From positions 1-64,000 of the forward strand of contig NC_135059.1 in the NCBI RefSeq assembly GCF_051014685.1: DNA of 64,000 nucleotides, given 5' to 3'. This document shows positions 25,730 to 42,505 of this stretch, in pieces. The position numbers and the translations under genes are program-made. Within the stretch, counting starts at the first letter, position 1, and each line of letters opens with the position of its first letter. Source of the stretch: Ptiloglossa arizonensis. Its lineage: Eukaryota; Arthropoda; Insecta; Hymenoptera; Colletidae. The notes below the pieces were generated by a model, which made no database searches, was not told the origin of the DNA, and saw nothing but the letters and a program-made list of their open reading frames with translations.

Positions 25730-27748
25730 ATTACGTGTAACGTACAACGTATAACGTATAACGTATAACGTATAACCTATGACGTATAACGTATAACGTA
25801 TAACGTATAACGTATAACGTATAACGTATAACGTATAACGTATAACGTATAACGTATAACGTATAACGTATAACGTATAACGTATAACGTTTAACGTATA
25901 TTGTATAACGTATAACGTATAACGTATAACCTATGACGTATAACGTATAACGTATAACGTATAACGTATGACGTATAACGTATAACGTATAACGTATAAC
26001 GTATAACGTATAACGTATAACGTATAACGTATAACGTATAACGTATAACGTATAACCTATAAAGTATAACGTATAACGTATAACGTATAACGTATAACGC
26101 ATAACGTATAACGTATAACGTATAACGTATAACGTATGAAGTATTACGTGTAACGTACAACGTATAACGTATAACGTATAACGTATAACCTATGACGTAT
26201 AACGTATAACGTATAACGTATAACGTATAACGTATAACGTATAACGTATAACGTATAACGTATAACGTATAACGTATAACGTATAACGTATAACGTATAT
26301 TGTATAACGTATAACGTATAACGTATAACCTATGACGTATAACGTATAACGTATAACGTATAACGTATAACGTATAATGTATAACGTATAACGTATGACG
26401 TATAACGTATAACCTATGACGTATAACGTATAATGTATAACCTATAACGTATAACGTATAACGTATAAAGTACAACGTATAACGTATAACGTATAACGTA
26501 TAACGTATAACGTATGACGTATAACGTATATTGTATAACGTATAACGTATAACGAATAACGTATAACGTACAACATATAACGTATACCGTATAATGTATA
26601 TCGTATAACGTAAGACCTATGAAGTATAACGTATAACGTATAACGTATAACGTCTAACCTATGACGTATAACGTATAACGTATAACGTATAACGTATAAC
26701 GTATAACGTATAACGTATAACGTATAACATATAACGTATAACGGTTAACGTATATTGTATAACGTATAACGTATAACGTATAACGTATAACGTATAACGT
26801 ATAACGTATAACGTATAACGTATAACGTATAACGTATGACGTATTACGTGTAACGTACAACGTATAACGTATAACGTATAACGTATAACCTATGACGTAT
26901 AACGTATAACGTATAACGTATAACGTATAACGTATAACGTATAACGTATAACGTATAACGTATAACGTATAACGTATAACGTACAACGTATAACGTATAA
27001 CGTATAACGTATAACCTATGACGTATAACGTATAACGTATAACGTATAACGTATAACGTATAACGTATAACGTATAACGTATAACGTATAACGTATAACG
27101 TATAACGTATAACGTATAACGTATAACGTTTAACGTATATTGTATAACGTATAACGTATAACGTATAACCTATGACGTATAACGTATAACGTATAACGTA
27201 TAACGTATGACGTATAACGTATAACGTATAACGTATAACGTATAACGTATAACGTATAACGTATAACGTATAACGTATAACGTATAACGTATAACCTATA
27301 AAGTACAACGTATAACGTATAACGTATAACGTATAACGCATAACGTATAACGTATAACGTATAACGTATAACGTATGAAGTATTACGTGTAACGTACAAC
27401 GTAGAACGTATAACGTATAACGTATAACCTATGACGTATAACGTATAACGTATAACGTATAACGTATAACGTATAACGTATAACGTATAACGTATAACGT
27501 ATAACGTATAACGTATAACGTATAACGTATATTGTATAACGTATAACGTATAACGTATAACCTATGACGTATAACGTATAACGTATAACGTATACCGTAT
27601 AACGTATAACGTATAACGTATAACGTATAACGTATATTGTATAACGTATAACGTATAACGTATAACGTATAACGTATAACCTATGACGTATAACGTATAA
27701 CGTATAACGTATAACGTATAACGTATAACGTATAACGTATAACGTATA

Positions 27749-27760
27749 TCGTATAAACGT
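27749..27760. other. 8-bp unit, register slip private to copy A
   Basis: TATAAACG adds one A. The matching place in copy B (near 38385) has the normal TATAACG. The slip is younger than the duplication, or was lost from copy B. Confidence 0.8.
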
Positions 27761-30700
27761 ATAACGTTTAACGTATATTGTATAACGTATAACGTATAAC
27801 GTATAACCTATGACGTATAACGTATAACGTATAACGTATACCGTATAACGTATAACGTATAACGTATAACGTATAACGTATAACGTATAACGTATATTGT
27901 ATAACGTATAACGTATAACGTATAACCTATGACGTATAACGTATAACGTATAATGTATTGCGTATAACGTATAACGTATAACGTATAACGTATAACGTAT
28001 AATGTATAACGTATAACGTATGACGTATAACGTATAACCTATGACGTATAACGTATAACGTATAACGTATAACCTATAACGTATAACGTATAACGTATTA
28101 AGTACAACGTATAACGTATAACGTATAACGTATAACGTATAACGTATAACGTATAACGTATATTGTATAACGTATAACGTATAACGAATAACGTATAACG
28201 TACAACATATAACGTATAACGTATGACGTCTAACGTATAAAGTATAACCTATAACGTATATCGTATAACGTATAACGTATAACGTATAACGTATAACCTA
28301 TGACGTATAACGTATAACGTATAACGTATACCGTATAACGTATAACGTATAACGTATAACGTATAACGTATAACGTATATTGTATAACGTATAACGTATA
28401 ACGTATAACGTATAACGTATAACGTATAACGTATAACGCATAATGTATAACGTATAACGTATAACGTATAACGTATAACCTATGACGTATAACGTATAAC
28501 GTATAACCTATAACGTATAACGTATAACGTATAAAGTACAACGTATAACGTATAACGTATAACGTATAACGTATAACGTATAACGTATAACGTGTAACGT
28601 ATAACGTATAACGTATAACGTATAACGTATAACGTATAACGTCTAACGTATAACGTATAACGTATAACGTATAACGTATAACGTATAACGTATAACGTAT
28701 AACGTATAACGTATTACATATTACGTATACCGTATAATGTATATCGTATAACGCAAGACCTATGAAGTATAACGTATAACGTATAACGTATAACGTATAA
28801 CGTATAACGTATAACGTATAACGTATAACGTGTAACGTATAACGTATAACGTATAACGTATAACGTATAACGTATAACGTATAACGTATAACGTATAACG
28901 TATAACGTATAACGTATAACGTATAACGTATAACGTATAACGTATTACATAGTACGTATACCGTATAACGTATAACGTATAACGTAAGACCTATGACGTA
29001 TAACGTGTAACGTATAACGTATAACGTATATCGTATAACGTATATTGTATAACGTATAACGTATAACGTACAACCTATGACGTATAACGTATAACGTATA
29101 TTGTATACCGTATAACGTATAACGTATAACGTATAACGTATAACGTATAACGTATAACCTATGACGTATAACGTATAACGTATAACCTATAACGTATAAC
29201 GTATAACGTATAAAGTACAACGTATAACGTATAACGTATAACGTATAACGTATAACGTATAACCTATGACGTATAACGTATAACGTATAACCTATAACGT
29301 ATAACGTATAACGTATAAAGTACAACGTATAACGTATAACGTATAACGTATAACGTATAACGTATAACGTATATTGTATAACGTATAACGTATAACGTAT
29401 GACGTATGACGTATTACGTGTAACGTACAACGTATAACGTATAACGTATAACGTATAACCTATGACGTATAACGTATAACGTATAACGTATAACGTATAA
29501 CGTATAACGTATAACGTATAACGTATAACGTATAACGTATAACGTATAACGTACAACGTATAACGTATAACGTATAACGTATAACCTATGACGTATAACG
29601 TATAACGTATAACGTATAACGTATAACGTATAACGTATAACGTATAACGTATAACGTATAACGTATAACGTATAACGTATAACGTTTAACGTATATTGTA
29701 TAACGTATAACGTATAACGTATAACGCATAATGTATAACGTATAACGTATAACGTATAACGTATAACCTATGACGTATAACGTATAACGTATAACCTATA
29801 ACGTATAACGTATAACGTATAAAGTACAACGTATAACGTATAACGTGTAACGTACAACGTATAACGTATAACGTATAACGTATAACCTATGACGTATAAC
29901 GTATAACGTATAACGTATAACGTATAACGTATAACGTATAACGTATAACGTATAACGTATAACGTATAACGTATAACGTATAACGTATAACGTATATTGT
30001 ATAACGTATAACGTATAACGTATAACCTATGACGTATAACTTATAACGTATAACGTATACCGTATAACGTATAACGTATAACGTATAACGTATAACGTAT
30101 ATTGTATAACGTATAACGTATAACGTATAACGTATAACGTATAACCTATGACGTATAACGTATAACGTATAACGTATAACGTATAACGTATAACGTATAA
30201 CGTATAACGTATATCGTATAACGTATAACGTTTAACGTATATTGTATAACGTATAACGTATAACGTATAACCTATGACGTATAACGTATAACGTATAACG
30301 TATACCGTATAACGTATAACGTATAACGTATAACGTATAACGTATAACGTATAACGTATAACGTATATTGTATAACGTATAACGTATAACGTATAACCTA
30401 TGACGTATAACGTATAACGTATAACGTATAACGTATATTGTATAACGTATAACGTATAACGTATAACCTATGACGTATAACTTATAACGTATAACGTATA
30501 CCGTATAACGTATAACGTATAACGTATAACGTATAACGTATAACGTATAACGTATAACGTATAACGTATAACGTATAAAGTATGACGTATAACGTATGAC
30601 GTCTAACGTATAAAGTATAACCTATAACGTATAACGTATAACGTATAACGTATGACGTATACCGTATAACGTATAACGTATAACGTATAACGTATAACGT

Positions 30701-33700
30701 ATAACGTATAACGTATAACGTATAACGTATAACGTATAACGTATGACGTATAACGTATAACGTATAACGTATAACGTATAACGTATAACGTATAACGTAT
30801 AACGTATAACGTATAACTTATAAAGTATAAAGTATAACGTATAACGTATAACGTATAACGTATAACGTATAACGTTTAACGTATATTGTATAACGTATAA
30901 CGTATAACATATAACCTATGACGTATAACGTATAACGTATAACGTATAACGTATGACGTATAACGTATAACGTATAACGTATAACGTATAACGTATAACG
31001 TATAACGTATAACGTATAACGTATAACGTATAACGTATAACCTATAAAGTATAACGTATAACGTATAACGTATAACGTATAACGCATAACGTATAACGTA
31101 TAACGTATAACGTATAACGTATGAAGTATTACGTGTAACGTACAACGTATAACGTATAACGTATAACGTATAACCTATGACGTATAACGTATAACGTATA
31201 ACGTATAACGTATAACGTATAACGTATAACGTATAACGTATAACGTATAACGTATAACGTATAACATATAACGTATAACGTATAACGCATATTGTATAAC
31301 ATATAACGTATAACGTATAACGTATGACGTATAACGTATAACCTATGACGTATAACGTACAACGTATAACCTATAACGTATAACGTATAACGTATAAAGT
31401 ACAACGTATAACGTATAACGTATAACGTATAACGTATAACGTATAACGTATAACGTATATTGTATAACGTATAACGTATAACGAATAACGTATAACGTAC
31501 AACATATAACGTATACCGTATAATGTATATCGTATAACGTAAGACCTATGAAGTATAACGTATAACGTATAACGTGTAACGTATAACCTATGACGTATAA
31601 CGTATAACGTATAACGTATAACGTATAACGTATAACGTATAACGTATAACCTATGTCGTATAACGTATAACGTATAACGTATAACGTATAACGTATAACG
31701 TATAACGTATAACGTATAACGTATAACGTATAACGTATAACGTTTAACGTATATTGTATAACGTATAACGTATAACGTATAACGTATAACGTATAACGTA
31801 TAACGTATAACGTATAACGTATAACGTATGACGTGTTACGTGTAACGTACAACGTATAACGTATAACGTATAACGTATAACCTATGACGTATAACGTATA
31901 ACGTATAACGTATAACGTATAACGTATAACGTATAACGTATAACGTATAACGTATAACGTTTAACGTATATTGTATAACGTATAACGTATAACGTATAAC
32001 CTATGACGTATAACGTATAACGTATAACGTATACCGTATAACGTATAACGTATAACGTATAACGTATAACGTATAACGTATATTGTATAACGTATAACGT
32101 ATAACGTATAACCTATGACGTATAACGTATAACGTATAATGTATACCGTATAACGTATAACGTATAACCTATGACGTATAACGTATAACGTATAACGTAT
32201 ACCGTATAACGTATAAGGTATAACGTATAACGTATAACGTATAACGTATATTGTATAACGTATAACGTATAACCTATGACGTATAACGTATAACGTATAA
32301 TGTATAACGTACAACGTATAACGTTTAACGTATAACCTATGACGTATAACGTATAACGTATAACTTATAACGTATAACGTATAACGTATAAAGTACAACG
32401 TATAACGTATAACGTATAACGTATAACGTATAACGTATAACGTATAACGTATATTGTATAACGTACAACGTATAACGTATAACGTATAACGTACAACATA
32501 TAACGTATAACGTATGACGTCTAACGTATAAAGTATAACCTATAACGTATAACGTATAACGTATAACGTATAACGTATAACGTATAACGTATAACGTATG
32601 ACGTATAACGTATAAGGTATAACGTATAACGTATAACGTATAACGTATAACGTATAACGTATAACGTATAACTTATAACGTATAACGTATATCGTATAAC
32701 GTATATTGTATAACGTATAACGTATAACGTATAACCTATGACGTATAACGTATAACGTATAATGTATAGCGTATAACGTATAACGTATAACGTATAACGT
32801 ATAACGTATAACGTATAATGTATAACGTATAACGTATGACGTATAACGTATAACCTATGACGTATAACGTATAACGTATAACGTATAACCTATAACGTAT
32901 AACGTATAACGTATAAAGTACAACGTATACCGTATAACGTATAACGTATAACGTATAACGTATAACGTATATTGTATAACGTATAACGTATAACGTATAA
33001 CGTATAACGTATAACGTATAACGCATAACGTATAACGTATAACGTATAACCTATGACGTATAACGTATAACGTATAACGTATAACGTATAACGTATAACG
33101 TATAACGTATAACGTATATCGTATAACGTATAACGTTTAACGTATATTGTATAACGTATAACGTATAACGTATAACCTATGACGTATAACGTATAACGTA
33201 TAACGTATACCGTATAACGTATAACGTATAACGTATAACGTATAACGTAAAACGTATATTGTATAACGTATAACGTATAACGTATAACCTATGACGTATA
33301 ACGTATAACGTATAATGTATAGCGTATAACGTATAACGTATAACGTATAACGTATAACGTATAACGTATAACGTATAACGTATAACGTATAACCTATAAA
33401 GTATAACGTATAACGTATAACGTATAACGTATAACGCATAACGTATAACGTATAACGTATAACGTATAACGTATGAAGTATTACGTGTAACGTACAACGT
33501 ATAACGTATAACGTATAACGTATAACCTTTGACGTATAACGTATAACGTATAACGTATAACGTATAACGTATAACGTATAACGTATAACGTATAACGTAT
33601 AACGTATAACGTATAACATATAACGTATAACGTATAACGTATATTGTATAACATATAACGTATAACGTATAACGTATGACGTATGACGTATAACCTATGA

Positions 33701-36142
33701 CGTATAACGTATAACGTATAACGTATAACGTATAACGTATGACGTATAACGTATAACGTATAACGTATAACGTATAACGTATAACGTATAACGTATAACG
33801 TATAACGTATAACGTATAACTTATAAAGTATAAAGTATAACGTATAACGTATAACGTATAACGTATAACGCATAACGTTTAACGTATATTGTATAACGTA
33901 TAACGTATAACGTATAACCTATGACGTATAACGTATAACGTATAACGTATAACGTATAACCTATGACGTATAACGTATAACGTATAACGTATAACGTATA
34001 ACGTATAACGTATAACGTATAACCTATGTCGTATAACGTATAACGTATAACGTATAACGTATAACGTATAACGTATAACGTATAACGTATAACGTATAAC
34101 GTATAACGTATAACGTTTAACGTATATTGTATAACGTATAACGTATAACGTATAACGTATAACGTATAACGTATAACGTATAACATATAACGTATGACGT
34201 GTTACGTGTAACGTACAACGTATAACGTATAACGTATAACGTATAACCTATGACGTATAACGTATAACGTATAACGTATAACGTATAACGTATAACGTAT
34301 AACGTATAACGTATAACGTATAACGTTTAACGTATATTGTATAACGTATAACGTATAACGTATAACCTATGACGTATAACGTATAACGTATAACGTATAA
34401 CGTATACCGTATAACGTATAACGTATAACGTAAAACGTATAACGTATAACGTATATTGTATAACGTATAACGTATAACGTATAACCTATGACGTATAACG
34501 TATAACGTATAATGTATACCGTATAACGTATAACGTATAACCTATGACGTATAACGTATAACGTATAACGTATACCCTATAACGTATAAGGTATAACGTA
34601 TAACGTATAACGTATAACGTATATTGTATAACGTATAACGTATAACCAATGACGTATAACGTATAACGTATAATGTATAACGTACAACGTATAACGTTTA
34701 ACGTATAACCTATGACGTATAACGTATAACGTATAACTTATAACGTATAACGTATAACGTATAAAGTACAACGTATAACGTATAACGTATAACGTATAAC
34801 GTATAACGTATAACGTATAACGTATATTGTATAACGTACAACGTATAACGTATAACGTATAACGTACAACATATAACGTATAACGTATGACGTCTAACGT
34901 ATAAAGTATAACCTATAACGTATAACGTATAACGTATAACGTATAACGTATAACGTATAACGTATAACGTATGACGTATAACGTATAAGGTATAACGTAT
35001 AACGTATAACGTATAACGTATAACGTATAACGTATAACGTATAACTTATAACGTATAACGTATAACGTATAACGTATATTGTATAACGTATAACGTATAA
35101 CGTATAACCTATGACGTATAGCGTATGACGTCTAACGTATAAAGTATAACCTATAACGTATAACGTATAACGTATAACGTATAACGTATAACGTATAACG
35201 TATAACGTATGACGTATAACGTATAACGTATAACGTATAACGTATAACGTATAACGTATAACGTATAACGTATAACGTATAACGTATAACGTATAACGTA
35301 TAACGTATAACATATAACGTTTAACGAATAACGTATAACGTATAACGTATAACGTATTACATATTACCTATACCGTATAACGTATAACGTATAACGTATA
35401 ACCTATGACGTATAACGTATAGCGTATACCGTATAACGTATAACCTATAACGTATAACGTATAACCTATGACGTATAGCGTATGACGTCTAACGTATAAA
35501 GTATAACCTATAACGTATAACGTATAACGTATAACGTATAACGTATAACGTATAACGTATGACGTATAACGTATAACGTATAACGTATGACGTATAACGT
35601 ATAACGTATAACGTATAACGTATAACGTATAACTTATAACGTATAACGTATAACGTGTAACGTATAACGTATAACATATAAGGTATAACGTATAACGTAT
35701 AACGTATAACGTATAACGTCTAACGTATTACATATTACGTATACCGTATAACGTATAACTTATAACGTATAACCTATGACGTATAACGTATAACGTATAA
35801 CGTATAACGTATAACATATAACGTAAAACGTATAACGTATAACGTATAACGTATTACATATTACGTATACCGTATAACGTATAACGTATAACGTAAGACC
35901 TATGACGTATAACGTGTAACGTATAACGTATAACGTATATCGTATAACGTATAACGTATAACGTATAACGTATAACGTGTAACGTATAACGTATAACATA
36001 TAAGGTATAACGTATAACGTATAACGTATAACGTATAACGTCTAACGTATTACATATTACGTATACCGTATAACGTATAACTTATAACGTATAACCTATG
36101 ACGTATAACGTATAACGTATAACGTATAACGTGTAACGTAGA

Positions 36143-36370
36143 ACGTATAACGTATAACGTATAACGTATAACGTATAACGTATAACGTATAACGTATAAC
36201 GTATAACGTATAACGTATAACGTATAACGTATAACGTATAACGTATAACGTATAACGTATAACGTATAACGTATAACGTATAACGTATAACGTATAACGT
36301 ATAACGTATAACGTATAACGTATAACGTATAACGTATAACGTATAACGTATAACGTATAACGTATAACGT
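36143..36370 (+). repeat. Pure heptamer run, about 32 units, copy B
   Basis: This is the counterpart of the run at 25516-25729, two heptamers longer. It is one of the longest perfect runs in the window. Confidence 0.85.
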
Positions 36371-38029
36371 ATTACGTGTAACGTACAACGTATAACGTAT
36401 AACGTATAACGTATAACCTATGACGTATAACGTATAACGTATAACGTATAACGTATAACGTATAACGTATAACGTATAACGTATAACGTATAACGTATAA
36501 CGTATAACGTATAACGTATAACGTATAACGTTTAACGTATATTGTATAACGTATAACGTATAACGTATAACCTATGACGTATAACGTATAACGTATAACG
36601 TATAACGTATGACGTATAACGTATAACGTATAACGTATAACGTATAACGTATAACGTATAACGTATAACGTATAACGTATAACGTATAACCTATAAAGTA
36701 TAACGTATAACGTATAACGTATAACGTATAACGCATAACGTATAACGTATAACGTATAACGTATAACGTATGAAGTATTACGTGTAACGTACAACGTATA
36801 ACGTATAACGTATAACGTATAACCTATGACGTATAACGTATAACGTATAACGTATAACGTATAACGTATAACGTATAACGTATAACGTATAACGTATAAC
36901 GTATAACGTATAACGTATAACGTATAACGTATATTGTATAACGTATAACGTATAACGTATAACCTATGACGTATAACGTATAACGTATAACGTATAACGT
37001 ATAACGTATAATGTATAACGTATAACGTATGACGTATAACGTATAACCTATGACGTATAACGTATAATGTATAACCTATAACGTATAACGTATAACGTAT
37101 AAAGTACAACGTATAACGTATAACGTATAACGTATAACGTATAACGTATGACGTATAACGTATATTGTATAACGTATAACGTATAACGAATAACGTATAA
37201 CGTACAACATATAACGTATACCGTATAATGTATATCGTATAACGTAAGACCTATGAAGTATAACGTATAACGTATAACGTATAACGTCTAACCTATGACG
37301 TATAACGTATAACGTATAACGTATAACGTATAACGTATAACGTATAACGTATAACGTATAACATATAACGTATAACGGTTAACGTATATTGTATAACGTA
37401 TAACGTATAACGTATAACGTATAACGTATAACGTATAACGTATAACGTATAACGTATAACGTATAACGTATGACGTATTACGTGTAACGTACAACGCATA
37501 ACGTATAACGTATAACGTATAACCTATGACGTATAACGTATAACGTATAACGTATAACGTATAACGTATAACGTATAACGTATAACGTATAACGTATAAC
37601 GTATAACGTATAACGTACAACGTATAACGTATAACGTATAACGTATAACCTATGACGTATAACGTATAACGTATAACGTATAACGTATAACGTATAACGT
37701 ATAACGTATAACGTATAACGTATAACGTATAACGTATAACGTATAACGTATAACGTATAACGTTTAACGTATATTGTATAACGTATAACGTATAACGTAT
37801 AACCTATGACGTATAACGTATAACGTATAACGTATAACGTATGACGTATAACGTATAACGTATAACGTATAACGTATAACGTATAACGTATAACGTATAA
37901 CGTATAACGTATAACGTATAACGTATAACCTATAAAGTACAACGTATAACGTATAACGTATAACGTATAACGCATAACGTATAACGTATAACGTATAACG
38001 TATAACGTATGAAGTATTACGTGTAACGT

Positions 38030-39733
38030 ACAACGTAGAACGTATAACGTATAACGTATAACCTATGACGTATAACGTATAACGTATAACGTATAACGTA
38101 TAACGTATAACGTATAACGTATAACGTATAACGTATAACGTATAACGTATAACGTATAACGTATATTGTATAACGTATAACGTATAACGTATAACCTATG
38201 ACGTATAACGTATAACGTATAACGTATACCGTATAACGTATAACGTATAACGTATAACGTATAACGTATATTGTATAACGTATAACGTATAACGTATAAC
38301 GTATAACGTATAACCTATGACGTATAACGTATAACGTATAACGTATAACGTATAACGTATAACGTATAACGTATAACGTATATCGTATAACGTATAACGT
38401 TTAACGTATATTGTATAACGTATAACGTATAACGTATAACCTATGACGTATAACGTATAACGTATAACGTATACCGTATAACGTATAACGTATAACGTAT
38501 AACGTATAACGTATAACGTATAACGTATATTGTATAACGTATAACGTATAACGTATAACCTATGACGTATAACGTATAACGTATAATGTATAGCGTATAA
38601 CGTATAACGTATAACGTATAACGTATAACGTATAATGTATAACGTATAACGTATGACGTATAACGTATAACCTATGACGTATAACGTATAACGTATAACG
38701 TATAACCTATAACGTATAACGTATAACGTATAAAGTACAACGTATAACGTATAACGTATAACGTATAACGTATAACGTATAACGTATATTGTATAACGTA
38801 TAACGTATAACGAATAACGTATAACGTACAACATATAACGTATAACGTATGACGTCTAACGTATAAAGTATAACCTATAACGTATATCGTATAACGTATA
38901 ACGTATAACGTATAACGTATAACCTATGACGTATAACGTATAACGTATAACGTATACCGTATAACGTATAACGTATAACGTATAACGTATAACGTATAAC
39001 GTATATTGTATAACGTATAACGTATAACGTATAACGTATAACGTATAACGTATAACGTATAACGCATAATGTATAACGTATAACGTATAACGTATAACGT
39101 ATAACCTATGACGTATAACGTATAACGTATAACCTATAACGTATAACGTATAACGTATAAAGTACAACGTATAACGTATAACGTATAACGTATAACGTAT
39201 AACGTATAACGTATAACGTGTAACGTATAACGTATAACGTATAACGTATAACGTATAACGTATAACGTCTAACGTATAACGTATAACGTATAACGTATAA
39301 CGTATAACGTATAACGTATAACGTATAACGTATAACGTATTACATATTACGTATACCGTATAATGTATATCGTATAACGCAAGACCTATGAAGTATAACG
39401 TATAACGTATAACGTATAACGTATAACGTATAACGTATAACGTATAACGTATAACGTGTAACGTATAACGTATAACGTATAACGTATAACGTATAACGTA
39501 TAACGTATAACGTATAACGTATAACGTATAACGTATAACGTATAACGTATAACGTATAACGTATAACGTATTACATAGTACGTATACCGTATAACGTATA
39601 ACGTATAACGTAAGACCTATGACGTATAACGTGTAACGTATAACGTATAACGTATATCGTATAACGTATATTGTATAACGTATAACGTATAACGTACAAC
39701 CTATGACGTATAACGTATAACGTATATTGTATA
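38030..39733 (+). repeat. 2.76-kb-period repeat, copy 1
   Basis: Landmarks in order are TATATTG (38163), ATATCG (38380), GTTTAACGTATATTG, ATGTATAGCG, AATAACG, GACGTCTAACG (38853), ATTACATATTACG, GCAAGACCTATGAAG and TTACATAGTA (39571). The offset to copy 2 is 2758 and then 2772 bp, both multiples of 7. The segment lies inside copy B, so it is also present in copy A at about 27400-29108. Confidence 0.75.
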
Positions 39734-40784
39734 CCGTATAACGTATAACGTATAACGTATAACGTATAACGTATAACCTATGACGTATAACGTATAACGT
39801 ATAACGTATAACGTATAACGTATAACGTATAACGTATAACGTATAACGTATAACGTATAACGTATAACGTATAACGTATAACCTATAACGTATAACGTAT
39901 AACGTATAAAGTACAACGTATAACGTATAACGTATAACGTATAACGTATAACGTATAACGTATAACCTATGACGTATAACGTATAACGTATAACCTATAA
40001 CGTATAACGTATAACGTATAAAGTACAACGTATAACGTATAACGTGTAACGTACAACGTATAACGTATAACGTATAACGTATAACCTATGACGTATAACG
40101 TATAACGTATAACGTATAACGTATAACGTATAACGTATAAAGTACAACGTATAACGTATAACGTATAACGTATAACGTATAACGTATAACCTATGACGTA
40201 TAACGTATAACGTATAACCTATAACGTATAACGTATAACGTATAAAGTACAACGTATAACGTATAACGTATAACGTATAACGTATAACGTATAACGTATA
40301 TTGTATAACGTATAACGTATAACGTATGACGTATGACGTATTACGTGTAACGTACAACGTATAACGTATAACGTATAACGTATAACCTATGACGTATAAC
40401 GTATAACGTATAACGTATAACGTATAACGTATAACGTATAACGTATAACGTATAACGTATAACGTATAACGTATAACGTACAACGTATAACGTATAACGT
40501 ATAACGTATAACCTATGACGTATAACGTATAACGTATAACGTATAACGTATAACGTATAACGTATAACGTATAACGTATAACGTATAACGTATAACGTAT
40601 AACGTATAACGTTTAACGTATATTGTATAACGTATAACGTATAACGTATAACGCATAATGTATAACGTATAACGTATAACGTATAACGTATAACCTATGA
40701 CGTATAACGTATAACGTATAACCTATAACGTATAACGTATAACGTATAAAGTACAACGTATAACGTATAACGTGTAACGTACAA

Positions 40785-42505
40785 CGTATATCGTATAACG
40801 TATAACGTATAACCTATGACGTATAACGTATAACGTATAACGTATAACGTATAACGTATAACGTATAACGTATAACGTATAACGTATAACGTATAACGTA
40901 TAACGTATAACGTATAACGTATATTGTATAACGTATAACGTATAACGTATAACCTATGACGTATAACTTATAACGTATAACGTATACCGTATAACGTATA
41001 ACGTATAACGTATAACGTATAACGTATATTGTATAACGTATAACGTATAACGTATAACGTATAACGTATAACCTATGACGTATAACGTATAACGTATAAC
41101 GTATAACGTATAACGTATAACGTATAACGTATAACGTATATCGTATAACGTATAACGTTTAACGTATATTGTATAACGTATAACGTATAACGTATAACCT
41201 ATGACGTATAACGTATAACGTATAACGTATACCGTATAACGTATAACGTATAACGTATAACGTATAACGTATAACGTATAACGTATAACGTATATTGTAT
41301 AACGTATAACGTATAACGTATAACCTATGACGTATAACGTATAACGTATAATGTATAGCGTATAACGTATAACGTATAACGTATAACGTATAACGTATAA
41401 TGTATAACGTATAACGTATGACGTATAACGTATAACCTATAAGTTATAACGTATAACGTATAACGTATAACCTATAACGTATAACGTATAACGTATAAAG
41501 TACAACGTATAACGTATAACGTATAACGTATAACGTATAACGTATAACGTATAACGTATATTGTATAACGTATAACGTATAACGAATAACGTATAACGTA
41601 CAACATATAACGTATAACGTATGACGTCTAACGTATAAAGTATAACCTATAACGTATAACGTATAACGTATAACGTATAACGTATAACGTATAACCTATG
41701 ACGTATAACGTATAACGTATAACGTATACCGTATAACGTATAACGTATAACGTATAACGTATAACGTATATTGTATAACGTATAACGTATAACGTATAAC
41801 GTATAACGTATAACGTATAACGCATAATGTATAACGTATAACGTATAAAGTATAACGTATAACCTATGACGTATAACGTATAACGTATAACCTATAACGT
41901 ATAACGTATAACGTATAAAGTACAACGTATAACGTATAACGTATAACGTATAACGTATAACGTATAACGTATAACGTGTAACGTATAACGTATAACGTAT
42001 AACGTATAACGTATAACGTATAACGTCTAACGTATAACGTATAACGTATAACGTATAACGTATAACGTATAACGTATAACGTATAACGTATAACGTATAA
42101 CGTATTACATATTACGTATACCGTATAATGTATATCGTATAACGCAAGACCTATGAAGTATAACGTATAACGTATAACGTATAACGTATAACGTATAACG
42201 TATAACGTATAACGTGTAACGTATAACGTATAACGTATAACGTATAACGTATAACGTATAACGTATAACGTATAACGTATAACGTATAACGTATAACGTA
42301 TAACGTATAACGTATAACGTATAACGTATAACGTATACCGTATTACATAGTACGTATACCGTATAACGTATAACGTATAACGTAAGACCTATGACGTATA
42401 ACGTGTAACGTATAACGTATAACGTATATCGTATAACGTATATTGTATAACGTATAACGTATAACGTACAACCTATGACGTATAACGTATAACGTATATT
42501 GTATA
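40785..42505 (+). repeat. 2.76-kb-period repeat, copy 2
   Basis: Counterparts are ATATCG at 41138, GACGTCTA at 41623 and TTACATAGTA at 42343. An ACCTATAAGTTATAACG stretch near 41436 is private to this copy. Homology fades near 42505, where copy 1 reads TTGTATACCG and this copy reads TTGTATAACG. Confidence 0.75.

Larger units (their letters stand above)
19945..30571 (+). repeat. 10.6-kb tandem duplication, copy A
   Basis: From AAAGTATGACG at 19950 the sequence is repeated in copy B with a constant offset of 10627 bp to about 25511. The offset then moves through 10641, 10634 and 10626, mostly in whole heptamers, and finally to 10927. The one-base change is explained by an 8-bp unit at 27755-27757 present only in copy A. 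The rare GTAGAACG occurs at 25511 and 27401 here and at 36138 and 38035 in copy B. A few substitutions distinguish the copies, for example at 23932 and 23950. The left edge lies between 19880 and 19945. Confidence 0.85.
30572..41345 (+). repeat. 10.6-kb tandem duplication, copy B
   Basis: It begins with AAAGTATGACG at 30577, directly after copy A, and keeps the same landmark order throughout. It carries about 301 bp (43 units) extra between 39700 and 40330, where ACCTATG-AAAGTACAACG blocks are repeated more often. At 34577 a G-to-C change gives TACCCTATAACG, the only such variant I saw. Colinearity with copy A ends near 41332-41345, where copy A reads TATATTG and this copy reads ATGTATAGCG. 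Most of its landmarks after about 38030 recur again from about 40785. Confidence 0.85.
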
